A DNA stretch of 41,418 bases from Bradyrhizobium cytisi (GTDB lineage: Bacteria > Pseudomonadota > Alphaproteobacteria > Rhizobiales > Xanthobacteraceae). Under the pieces are notes generated by a model, which saw only the letters and a program-made list of their open reading frames with translations, was not told the origin of the DNA and did not search any database. Location: contig NZ_VSSR01000031.1 of assembly GCF_008123515.1 (NCBI RefSeq), positions 1 to 41,418 on the forward strand, given 5' to 3'. Shown here one piece after another: positions 17,752 to 25,315 of this stretch. Positions within the stretch are counted from its first letter, which is position 1. Every line of letters begins with the position of its first letter. A program made the position numbers and the translations under genes.

Positions 17752-18588
17752 TCAGTCGCCCCTGAACACCGGCTTGACCTTGTTGGCGAAGGCCTCGAAA
17801 GCGCGCTTGAAATCGGCCGTCGTCATGCACAGGGCTTGGGCGACGGCCTCCGCTTCGATCGCTTCCTCCACCGACATCGCCCATTCCATGGCCAGCATCC
17901 GCTTGGTCATGGTGTTGCCGAAGGTCGGCCCTTCCGCGACCTGCTTTGCCAGCAACTGCGCCTGGGCCAGCACCTGGTCCGGCGTAACGATGCGGCTGAA
18001 GAAGCCCCAGCGCTCGCCCTCCTCCGCGGTCATGAACCGGCCGGTGTACAGAAGCTCGGAGGCGCGGGACTGGCCGATGATCCGCGGCAGGATCGCGCAG
18101 GCGCCCATGTCGCAGCCGCCAAGACCCACCTTGTTGAACAGGAATGCGACCTTGGCCCCACTCGCGGCGAGCCGCATGTCGGACGCCATGGCGATGATCG
18201 CGCCGGCACCGGCGCAGATGCCCTCGACCGCGGCCACGATCGGCTGCGGGCAGGCCCGCATCGCCTTGACGAGATCGCCGGTCATCCGCGTGAACGCCGT
18301 CAGCCCCTTGGTGTCCATCTTCACCAGCGGGCCGATGATCTCGAACACGTCGCCGCCGGATGAGAAATTGCCGCCGGCACCGGTGACGACGATCGACTTG
18401 ACCGCGTCGTCGAACGCGCATGCACGGAAGAAGTCGGTCAGCTCGCGGTAGCTCTCGAACGTCAGCGGATTCTTTCGTTCCGGACGGTTGAGCGTCACGG
18501 TGGCAACGCCGTCGACCGCGGCCAGCAGGAAATGTTGCGGCGAATAGTCTGCGAGCGGCACGGTGACGGGATTGGCTGGTCTACTCAT
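17752..18588 (-). CDS. Crotonase (enoyl-CoA hydratase/isomerase) family protein
   Basis: This 278-residue crotonase has oxyanion-hole segments NFSSGGD (74-80) and ICAGAGA (124-130). By my alignment the two catalytic glutamates of classical enoyl-CoA hydratase are replaced: isoleucine 131 stands at the first position and lysine 153 at the second. An aspartate appears instead in GGCDMGA (D160). It may therefore catalyse a different crotonase reaction, such as ring opening of a cyclic beta-keto-CoA in the manner of BadI, rather than simple hydration. ATG 18588 has AAGGAG 6 bases upstream. It follows the SDR gene by 43 bp in one operon. Confidence 0.85.
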   Translation of the reverse strand: MSRPANPVTVPLADYSPQHFLLAAVDGVATVTLNRPERKNPLTFESYRELTDFFRACAFDDAVKSIVVTGAGGNFSSGGDVFEIIGPLVKMDTKGLTAFTRMTGDLVKAMRACPQPIVAAVEGICAGAGAIIAMASDMRLAASGAKVAFLFNKVGLGGCDMGACAILPRIIGQSRASELLYTGRFMTAEEGERWGFFSRIVTPDQVLAQAQLLAKQVAEGPTFGNTMTKRMLAMEWAMSVEEAIEAEAVAQALCMTTADFKRAFEAFANKVKPVFRGD

Positions 18589-18631
18589 GCGATCTCCTTA
18601 GTTTCCTTGTTCCGCGCCGCGGCCACGCACG

Positions 18632-19393
18632 CTAGATTTCGCCACCGGCGACCGCAATCGCCTGCCCGGTGATCGCACCAGCGTTCTCACTGCACAACCA
18701 CAGCACGGCATTGGCCACTTCCTGAGGCGTGATCAGACGTCCCTGCGGATTGTGCTTCGCGAGTTCGGCAATTGCCTGCTCGCGGGTCCGCCCGGTCTTT
18801 TTCATGATGTTGTCGATGCTGCCGGCGACCAGATCGGTGTCGGTGAAGCCGGGGCAGACCGCATTCACGGTCACGTTGCTACCGGCCATCTCCAGCGCAA
18901 GAGAACGCACGAGACCGACCACGGCGTGCTTCGCCGCCGTGTACGCGCTCACGTAAGCGTAGCCCTTGAGCCCGGCCGTCGATGCAATCGCGACGATGCG
19001 CCCGTAGGGGCGGTCCTTCATCCCCGGCAACACTGAGCTGACAGCATGGACAACGCCCATGAAATTGATCTCCATCATGCGCGAAAAAAGGGCGCTGTCC
19101 GATTTCGCAAACGGCGCGGATTCGGCGCTGCCGGCGTTGGCGATCAGGATATCGATCGGCTTTCGCGCATGCGCTGCGGCGATCGCTGCCCTTAGTGCAG
19201 CTTCGTCCGAGACGTCGGCAACGGCTGCATAATGCGCGGCGCCTGCGCTCACCGCCTCTTCGAGAGTAGCCGCGTTCCGCCCGAGCACCGTCACGGTGGC
19301 ACCAGCGCCGACAAGGGACGCAGCGATCGCGCGGCCGATGCCGCGACCACCACCGGTCACCAGCGCGTGCGGCGAATGCGGCAATGCGGACAT
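18632..19393 (-). CDS. Short-chain dehydrogenase/reductase
   Basis: This 253-residue classical SDR has cofactor motif TGGGRGIG (13-20), NAG at 86-88, and catalytic S138, Y151 and K155 (YTAAK). The acidic residue that fixes NAD specificity is not obvious; GRN after beta-2 could permit NADP. It is the first gene of a minus-strand operon with the crotonase, with GAGGGAG before ATG 19393 and operator E 42 bp upstream. In the 2-aminobenzoate route a dehydrogenase acting on the 5-oxo/5-hydroxy group of the alicyclic CoA ester is expected, and this is the natural candidate (inference). Confidence 0.87.
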   Translation of the reverse strand: MSALPHSPHALVTGGGRGIGRAIAASLVGAGATVTVLGRNAATLEEAVSAGAAHYAAVADVSDEAALRAAIAAAHARKPIDILIANAGSAESAPFAKSDSALFSRMMEINFMGVVHAVSSVLPGMKDRPYGRIVAIASTAGLKGYAYVSAYTAAKHAVVGLVRSLALEMAGSNVTVNAVCPGFTDTDLVAGSIDNIMKKTGRTREQAIAELAKHNPQGRLITPQEVANAVLWLCSENAGAITGQAIAVAGGEI

Positions 19394-19434
19394 GCGCGGG
19401 CTCCCTCAAGGTCTGCTGTCGTTCCTCCGATATA

Positions 19435-19448
19435 TTTTAACCTTCAAA
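19435..19448. promoter_or_regulatory. Predicted MarR operator E (SDR-crotonase promoter)
   Basis: TTTTAACCTTCAAA lies 42 bp upstream of the SDR start, in the divergent region shared with the hydrolase operon. Confidence 0.55.
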
Positions 19449-19514
19449 GTTTTGCAACGAAAGCGCGGATCGAGGCCGCAAACGCCCGCGCGCGAGAGAG
19501 CGGCCTGAAAATTG

Positions 19515-19528
19515 CTTTAAGTATAAAA
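19515..19528. promoter_or_regulatory. Predicted MarR operator F (hydrolase operon promoter)
   Basis: CTTTAAGTATAAAA lies 62 bp upstream of the GTG at 19590. It contains TATAAAAT, so it may overlap the -10 element of the five-gene plus-strand operon. This is the most divergent of the six sites. Confidence 0.5.
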
Positions 19529-19589
19529 TTATCTCTTCCCATCCCCCACAGGCCTGTTAGCATCACCGGGCAAAGCAAAAGGATGTCGC

Positions 19590-20408
19590 GTGTCGCAGCC
19601 TGCGCCAATGATAACAAGGGACGGACGCTTCGCCTATGAAGCTGCGGGCGATCCGGGTGCGATACCCCTGATTTTCCTGCATGGCATTGGCGGCGCGGCG
19701 CGGGCCTGGGGGCAGCAGCTTGCCACATTCAGCAATCGTTTCCACGCGATCGCGTGGGACATGCCGGGCTATGGCGGATCAGTGCCACTCGCCAGCGTCA
19801 GCATCGCTGCCCTGGCCGATGCACTCCAGCAATTCATCGAGCAGATCGGGGCGGCAAGCCCCATTCTGGTCGGGCATTCGATCGGCGGCATGATCGTCCA
19901 GAAATGGCTGGTGCAATCGCCGAAACGGGCGCGTGCGGTCGTCCTCGCGCAAACCAGTCCGGCCTTTGGCAAGTCTGACGGCGACTGGCAAAAATCGTTC
20001 ATCGCGGCACGCCTGGGTCCGCTCGATCGCGGCGAGACCATGAAATCGCTGGCACCGTCCCTCGTGAAGGAGCTCGTCGGCGACGATCCTGATCCCAAGG
20101 GCATGGAGCTTGCGCGCGAATGCATGGGGAGTGTGCCCGAAGCGAGCTATCGCGCAATGATGCTGGCGTTGATCGGGTTCGACCAACGCAGCACGCTCAA
20201 GGACATTTTCGTGCCGACGCTGCTGCTGTCTGGTTCCAAAGACAACAACGCGCCTGCGCCGATGATGGCGAGAACGGCATCCTATATTCCCGCGGCCGAA
20301 TATGTCGAACTCCCCGGCGTCGGCCATCTCGCAAACCTCGAGCGGCCTGGTGCCTTCGACAAGGCTCTCGGCAGCTTCGTCGATTCCGTCGCTGCAAAAC
20401 ACGGATGA
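19590..20408 (+). CDS. Alpha/beta hydrolase
   Basis: This is a 272-residue alpha/beta-hydrolase. The oxyanion segment is FLHGIGG, the nucleophile elbow GHSIGG (S97), the acid D218 in SGSKDN and the histidine H246 in GVGHLAN. The fold class contains enol-lactonases (PcaD), ring-fission product hydrolases and N-formylmaleamate deformylase. It is the first gene of a plus-strand operon with fatty-acid-type enzymes. GTG 19590 is chosen because AAAGGA stands 7 bases upstream and no better ATG fits. Likely it hydrolyses a C-C bond, lactone or thioester made during ring degradation; the substrate is unknown. Confidence 0.85.
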   Translation: MSQPAPMITRDGRFAYEAAGDPGAIPLIFLHGIGGAARAWGQQLATFSNRFHAIAWDMPGYGGSVPLASVSIAALADALQQFIEQIGAASPILVGHSIGGMIVQKWLVQSPKRARAVVLAQTSPAFGKSDGDWQKSFIAARLGPLDRGETMKSLAPSLVKELVGDDPDPKGMELARECMGSVPEASYRAMMLALIGFDQRSTLKDIFVPTLLLSGSKDNNAPAPMMARTASYIPAAEYVELPGVGHLANLERPGAFDKALGSFVDSVAAKHG

Positions 20409-20415
20409 CTGCGCC

Positions 20416-21705
20416 ATGACCATGCAAGTCAGCAAGACCATTGGCACGAGCGACAAGGTCGCGTTGGACGCGCCAATCTTCGATCCCGTCGCGTTCCGCT
20501 TGAGCGACGAACAAGCCGGGATCGTCGCGCGGGCGCGCGAGATCGGCCAAAGCGTGTTCGCGGGTCGTGCCGCCACCTACGATCGCGAGGCGGTCTTCCC
20601 GACCGAGAATTATCGCGACCTGCACCGCGTCGGCTTGCTCGGCATCGCCGTGCCGAAGAAGCACGGCGGGCTGGGAGCGAACTACCAGACCTACGCCCTG
20701 GCAGCGGCGGAGATCGGCCGCTATTGCGGCGCGACCGCGCTGACCTGGAACATGCATGTCTGTTCGACGCTGTGGTCGGGGCCTTTGGCTGATGATCTCG
20801 ACATGGATGCGGAGACCCGCGCGGAACACGAAAAGCGCCGGGCCGTCCACTACAAGCGCATCGTCGAGGACGGTGCGATCTATTCGCAACCTTTTTCCGA
20901 GGGTGGCGCGGCGGCCGCGGGTGGCGTTGCCTTCGGCACGCAAGCAAAGCCTGTCGAAGGCGGCTGGATCGTCAACGGCAAGAAGATCTTTGCATCGCTG
21001 TCCGGCCACGCCGACTATTACGGCGTGCTCTGCACGGAGATCGAGGAAGGCGAAAAGGCCTCGCGCCGCAATACGCTTTACCTCGCGATCCCAGCGAAAT
21101 CGCAAGGCGTTTCCGTCGTCGGCGACTGGGATCCGCTCGGTATGCGCGGCACAGTCTCGCGAACGCTGCTGTTCAAGGACGTCTTCGTGCCGGAAGATTC
21201 TGCGCTAATGCCGCGCGGCGTCTACTTTCAGGCGGCGATGCGCTGGCCGCATATGTTCCTGACGCTGTCGCCCACCTATATGGGGCTCGCGCAAGCCTCT
21301 TACGATTTCACGGTGCGCTATTTGCGCGGCGAGGTGCCGGGCATGCCTCCGGTCAAGCGCCGGATGTACCCGACCAAGCAGATCGCGGTCGCGCAGATGC
21401 AAATCAAGCTGGAGCAGATCAAGGCGATCTGGTTCCAGGCCGTTACCGACGCGCGCGCTAATCCGAGCAAGGAGCAGGTGCTGCGGGCCTACGCCGCGCA
21501 ATATTCGGTGATGGAAGGCGCCAATGAGCTCGCCACGCTCGCGATCCGCACCTGCGGGGGACAGGCGATGCTCCGCTCGCTGCCGCTGGAGCGCATCTAT
21601 CGCGACAGCCGCTGCGGCTCGCTGATGCTGCCCTGGACGGCCGAGCTCTGCCTCGACCGAATCGGTCGCGAGGCGCTGTACGAGGCAAGCGAAACGGACG
21701 ACTGA
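20416..21705 (+). CDS. Acyl-CoA dehydrogenase family protein
   Basis: This is a 429-residue acyl-CoA dehydrogenase fold: N-terminal helical domain, flavin-binding beta domain (FSEGGAAAAGGVAFGT, WIVNGKKIFASLSGHAD), and C-terminal helices with ERIYRDSRCGS. At the usual place of the catalytic glutamate (YEGTNE in short- and medium-chain enzymes) it reads MLPWTAE (about 404-410), so the base must lie elsewhere, as in isovaleryl-CoA dehydrogenase, or the chemistry differs. ATG 20416 is 7 bp after the hydrolase stop; an earlier frame start overlaps the hydrolase and is rejected. The family role is alpha,beta-dehydrogenation of an acyl-CoA with electrons to ETF. Confidence 0.83.
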   Translation: MTMQVSKTIGTSDKVALDAPIFDPVAFRLSDEQAGIVARAREIGQSVFAGRAATYDREAVFPTENYRDLHRVGLLGIAVPKKHGGLGANYQTYALAAAEIGRYCGATALTWNMHVCSTLWSGPLADDLDMDAETRAEHEKRRAVHYKRIVEDGAIYSQPFSEGGAAAAGGVAFGTQAKPVEGGWIVNGKKIFASLSGHADYYGVLCTEIEEGEKASRRNTLYLAIPAKSQGVSVVGDWDPLGMRGTVSRTLLFKDVFVPEDSALMPRGVYFQAAMRWPHMFLTLSPTYMGLAQASYDFTVRYLRGEVPGMPPVKRRMYPTKQIAVAQMQIKLEQIKAIWFQAVTDARANPSKEQVLRAYAAQYSVMEGANELATLAIRTCGGQAMLRSLPLERIYRDSRCGSLMLPWTAELCLDRIGREALYEASETDD

Positions 21706-21707
21706 CG

Positions 21708-23234
21708 GTGGACCTCTGCAGTCTGATTGATCGCAACGCGGCGTTTTCGCCAGACAAGACCGCCATCGCCTTTGAAGGGGAGCGGCTGAGCTACGCGACG
21801 CTCGCCGAGCGCATCGAACGGATCGCAACAGGCTTGAAGCAGGAGTTCGGTGTCGGCCGTGGCGACCGCGTCGCGATCCTGAGCCTGAATCGGCCCGACT
21901 ATCTGGTCCTGCTCTATGCATGTGCGCGGCTCGGCGCGATGCTGGTGCCGCTGAACTGGCGGTTGGCTGTCGCCGAGCAGATCTTCATCCTCACCGACGC
22001 CAGCGTCAAGGTGCTGGTGCTCGAGCACGCATTTGAGGGAGTCCTTCCCGAACTCGCGCCGGGGACCACTGTCGTCGGCCTCGATTTTACGCCGCCGCAC
22101 GGCATGACTTTCGAAAGCCTGCTGGCGCGTAAAGGAAGCAGCGGACGCAATCCGCACACCGACCTCTCCTGCCCGCTGCTCATCGTCTACACGTCAGGAA
22201 CAACCGGGCGGCCGAAAGGTGCTGTGCTGCGCCAGGAGGCGGTGTTCTGGAACGGCGTCATGAGCCAGCACATGCACAATATAACGTCGGACGATCACGT
22301 GCTGACGGTGTTGCCGTTCTTCCATGTCGGCGGACTCAACATCCAGACGACTGCGGCGCTCCAGCTTGGCGCGACCGTCTCAGTCCACGCTCGCTTTACC
22401 CCGGATACGGCGCTTGCGGCCATCGAGCGGGATCGGCCGACCCTGACGGTCATGGTGCCGGCGATCATCCAGGCCGTCAGCGAGCACCCCGCCTGGGCCA
22501 CGACTGATCTCTCATCGCTGAAGGCCGTCGCGACCGGCTCGACCATCGTGCCGCCGCATCTGATCGATCGCTTCGTCGCTCGCGGCGTGCCAGTGCTCCA
22601 GGTTTATGGCTCGACGGAAACCTGCCCCATCGCAGTCTATACTCGCCTCGGCGGCGACCTGTCGCGCACGGGATCAACCGGGCTTGCCGGCCTGTGCTGC
22701 GAAGCAAAAGTGATCGATCAGGCCGGCAACGAGGTCCCGGCGGGCACGCCAGGCGAGATCGCGGTCCGTGGCCCCAACGTCTTCTTCGAATATTGGGCCA
22801 ATGCGGACGCCACGCGCGATGCGCTGCACGACGGCTGGTATCGTACCGGCGATATCGGCCTGTGCGACGCGGACGGCTACTTCTGGGTCCGCGACCGCAA
22901 GAAGAACATGATCATATCCGGCGGCGAGAACGTCTATCCGGCCGAGGTCGAACGGGTGCTGCTCGAACATCCAGACGTGAGCGAATGCGCCGTGATCGGC
23001 CGGCCGGACCCCCGCTGGGACGAGGTACCTATCGCCTACGTGATTCCGCGATCCGGCTGCCGTCTCGAAGCAGACGAGCTAAGAGCACACGTTCAGGCGC
23101 AGCTCGCCCGCTACAAGGTTCCACGCGACATTATCTTCGTCGCTGACATGCCGCGCACCGCGCTTGGCAAGGTTCAGCATTTCCTGCTGAAGCAGCTTGA
23201 TGCGCAATCGCGCGCGCAAGGAGAAGCATCTTGA
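21708..23234 (+). CDS. Acyl-CoA synthetase (AMP-forming)
   Basis: This 508-residue adenylate-forming ligase has YTSGTTGRPKG (161-171), GSTETCPIAV, GWYRTGDIGLCDADGYFWV, the hinge DRKKNMIISGGENVYPAEVE and the C-terminal lysine in ALGKVQHF. It belongs to the fatty-acyl/aryl CoA ligase branch and differs clearly from the benzoate-type ligase at 9645. GTG 21708 begins 2 bp after the dehydrogenase stop, so translation is probably coupled. It presumably re-activates a carboxylate released by ring opening or by the hydrolase, feeding the downstream 3-hydroxyacyl-CoA dehydrogenase. Substrate cannot be read from sequence. Confidence 0.85.
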   Translation: MDLCSLIDRNAAFSPDKTAIAFEGERLSYATLAERIERIATGLKQEFGVGRGDRVAILSLNRPDYLVLLYACARLGAMLVPLNWRLAVAEQIFILTDASVKVLVLEHAFEGVLPELAPGTTVVGLDFTPPHGMTFESLLARKGSSGRNPHTDLSCPLLIVYTSGTTGRPKGAVLRQEAVFWNGVMSQHMHNITSDDHVLTVLPFFHVGGLNIQTTAALQLGATVSVHARFTPDTALAAIERDRPTLTVMVPAIIQAVSEHPAWATTDLSSLKAVATGSTIVPPHLIDRFVARGVPVLQVYGSTETCPIAVYTRLGGDLSRTGSTGLAGLCCEAKVIDQAGNEVPAGTPGEIAVRGPNVFFEYWANADATRDALHDGWYRTGDIGLCDADGYFWVRDRKKNMIISGGENVYPAEVERVLLEHPDVSECAVIGRPDPRWDEVPIAYVIPRSGCRLEADELRAHVQAQLARYKVPRDIIFVADMPRTALGKVQHFLLKQLDAQSRAQGEAS

Positions 23235-24319
23235 AAATTGCGGTTCTAGGTGGGGGAAACGGCTCTTTCGCGGCCGCGGGCGATTTCGCGCTATCAGCGC
23301 ATGAGGTCCGGCTGTGGCGCCGTGACACAGAACAGGTCGAAGCACATCGTGCCGCCGGCTCCCGCATCCTCGTCAAGGACCATAATGGCCAGCACGACGT
23401 GAAGCTGGCGCTGGTGACCACCAACATCGCCGAAGCCATCAGCGATGCCGAGCTGATCCTGTGCCCTGCTCCCGCCTTCGCTCAGCAGGATATCGCGCGG
23501 CTCCTCGCCCCGCATCTGCGGGATGGCCAGGTCGTGTTTCTGCCGCCCGCGACATTCGGCTCGATGATCTTCGCGCAGGCTGCGCGAGATGCAGGCAATC
23601 GCGCCAAGGCAAGCTTCGCTGAGACCGGCACGCTGCCATGGCTCACGCGCAAGCATGGGTCATTCGAGGTCGCAATCACCATCCGCGCCAAGCGGCTGCC
23701 GGTCGGCGTGTTCCCGCTTGACCTGGCACCACATGCGCTCGAGGTGATTGGACGGGCTTTCCCCGATGCGATCGAGCCGTGCGGCGACGCGCTATCCGGC
23801 GCGCTGATGAACGCGGGCTGCATCATTCATCCGCCGCTGATCGTGATGAACGCAGGCCCAATCGAACATTTCGAGCGGTGGGATATCCATAAGGAGGGAA
23901 CGCAAGCCGCAATCCGGCGGGTGACCGACGCGCTCGACGCCGAGCGGATCGCCGTGCGCGAGGCGCTTGGATATGGCGCACCGCATTTTCCACTCGCGCA
24001 CCATTACGCCAAGGACGGCGAGATCTGGATGTATGGCCGCGGCTCGCATGATCGCCTGACGGATTCCGGCGACTGGCGCGAGCGGATCGTGCTGACCGAA
24101 CACCGCTACATGCGCGAGGATCTGCGGCTTGGGTTGTCGTTGCTGGTGTCCGTCGCCGCGTTGGCGGGCGTGGCCACACCGCTCGCCAAGGCTTTGCTGG
24201 CCGTCGGCGGCGCAATCTGCGGCGAGGATTTTGCGCAAGGCGGCCGGACGTTGGAGACGCTGGGGCTTGGCAAGCTTCACAAGGCCGAATTGCAGATGCT
24301 GCTTCGTGAGGGATTCTGA
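23231..24319 (+). CDS. Octopine/nopaline dehydrogenase family protein
   Basis: This 362-residue NAD(P)-dependent dehydrogenase has N-terminal Rossmann motif GGGNGSFAAAGDFA (8-21). Its C-terminal helical domain carries the conserved His/Asp region around NAGCIIHPPLIVMNAGPIEHF and HHYAKDGE, as in octopine/nopaline dehydrogenases. Those enzymes join or split an amino acid and a 2-oxoacid by reductive amination. The TTG start at 23231 overlaps the preceding stop by 4 bases and has AAGGAG 7 bases upstream, which strongly supports it. Finding it between an acyl-CoA ligase and a 3-hydroxyacyl-CoA dehydrogenase is unusual. It may handle nitrogen or a keto acid arising from the amino-substituted ring, but this is inference. 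Confidence 0.78.
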   Translation: MKIAVLGGGNGSFAAAGDFALSAHEVRLWRRDTEQVEAHRAAGSRILVKDHNGQHDVKLALVTTNIAEAISDAELILCPAPAFAQQDIARLLAPHLRDGQVVFLPPATFGSMIFAQAARDAGNRAKASFAETGTLPWLTRKHGSFEVAITIRAKRLPVGVFPLDLAPHALEVIGRAFPDAIEPCGDALSGALMNAGCIIHPPLIVMNAGPIEHFERWDIHKEGTQAAIRRVTDALDAERIAVREALGYGAPHFPLAHHYAKDGEIWMYGRGSHDRLTDSGDWRERIVLTEHRYMREDLRLGLSLLVSVAALAGVATPLAKALLAVGGAICGEDFAQGGRTLETLGLGKLHKAELQMLLREGF

Positions 24320-24322
24320 CCG

Positions 24323-25315
24323 ATGACCCGTCGCGCCAACATTGCCTGTCTCGGGGCCGGACGCATGGGCCGCGGTATCGCCGTCGCGTTCGCCTATGCG
24401 GGGCACACGGTCACGATGATCGACGTCAAGGTCCGTTCAGCGGACGATTTCACCAGGCTGGAGGCGGACGCGCTTGGCGAGGTCAGGAAGACCTTTGCCA
24501 GCCTCTCGAAGCTGGGGTTGCTGGCCGAGACCGACGTTGATCCGCTGATCGCGCGGGTTTCGGTGGTGCCGGCCAGCCAAAGCGGCGCCGCGTTGTCCGA
24601 AGCCGGAATGGTGTTCGAGGGCGTTCCCGAGGTCGTCGAGCTCAAGCGCGAGGTGCTAGGGACGGCTTCAAAACAGGTCGGCCCCGACACCATCATTGCA
24701 TCGACCACTTCGACCATCCTCGTTGACGATCTCTCGGTCGCGATCGTCAATCCCCGCCGCTTCCTCAACGTGCACTGGCTTAACCCGGCCTATCTAATCC
24801 CACTGGTAGAGATTTCGCCCGGCAAAGCCACCGGTTCCGGCATCATCGACCAGGTCAATGCGCTGCTCGAAGGCATCGGCAAGGTCCCTGTGGTCTGCGC
24901 GGCGACGCCAGGCTTCATCGTTCCGCGCATTCAGGCGCTCGCGATGAATGAGGCCGCGCGAATGGTCGAGGAAGGCGTCGCCAGCGCGGAGGAGATCGAC
25001 AAGGCGATCCGCTACGGCTTTGGCTTTCGCTATGCGGTGCTTGGATTGCTCGAATTCATCGACTGGGGCGGCGGGGATATTCTGTACTACGCCAGCCGGT
25101 ATCTGGAGGGCGCACTCCGCAGCGACCGCTACCGCGCGCCGGACGTCATTTCACGCAACATGAACGAAGGCCGGATCGGCCTGCGCACGGGAGCCGGCTT
25201 CCTCGATTATTCAGGCATGGACGTTGACGCCTATCGCGCAAAGCGCCTCCAGGCCATGGTCGACCTGCTCCGGCACTTCGACCTCGCCCGCCCGCCGGTG
25301 CTCGACCGCAGCTAG
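24323..25315 (+). CDS. 3-hydroxyacyl-CoA dehydrogenase
   Basis: This 330-residue protein has the two-domain layout of 3-hydroxyacyl-CoA dehydrogenase. The Rossmann motif is GAGRMGRG (11-18), the signature segment is NVHWLNPAYLIPLVEI, and the C-terminal helical domain follows PGFIVPRIQALAMNEA. The active-site histidine is in VHWLNP, where classical enzymes have HFFNP. ATG 24323 is 3 bp after the previous stop. It closes the five-gene plus-strand operon, and its TAG overlaps that of the convergent gene at 25312 (shared CTAG). It should oxidise a 3-hydroxyacyl-CoA formed in the lower pathway. Confidence 0.87.
   Translation: MTRRANIACLGAGRMGRGIAVAFAYAGHTVTMIDVKVRSADDFTRLEADALGEVRKTFASLSKLGLLAETDVDPLIARVSVVPASQSGAALSEAGMVFEGVPEVVELKREVLGTASKQVGPDTIIASTTSTILVDDLSVAIVNPRRFLNVHWLNPAYLIPLVEISPGKATGSGIIDQVNALLEGIGKVPVVCAATPGFIVPRIQALAMNEAARMVEEGVASAEEIDKAIRYGFGFRYAVLGLLEFIDWGGGDILYYASRYLEGALRSDRYRAPDVISRNMNEGRIGLRTGAGFLDYSGMDVDAYRAKRLQAMVDLLRHFDLARPPVLDRS

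Noticed and set aside
15060..17765. Long plus-strand frames opposite the fused monooxygenase/reductase
   Set aside because: The minus strand carries all FAD and old-yellow-enzyme motifs; the opposite frames show none.
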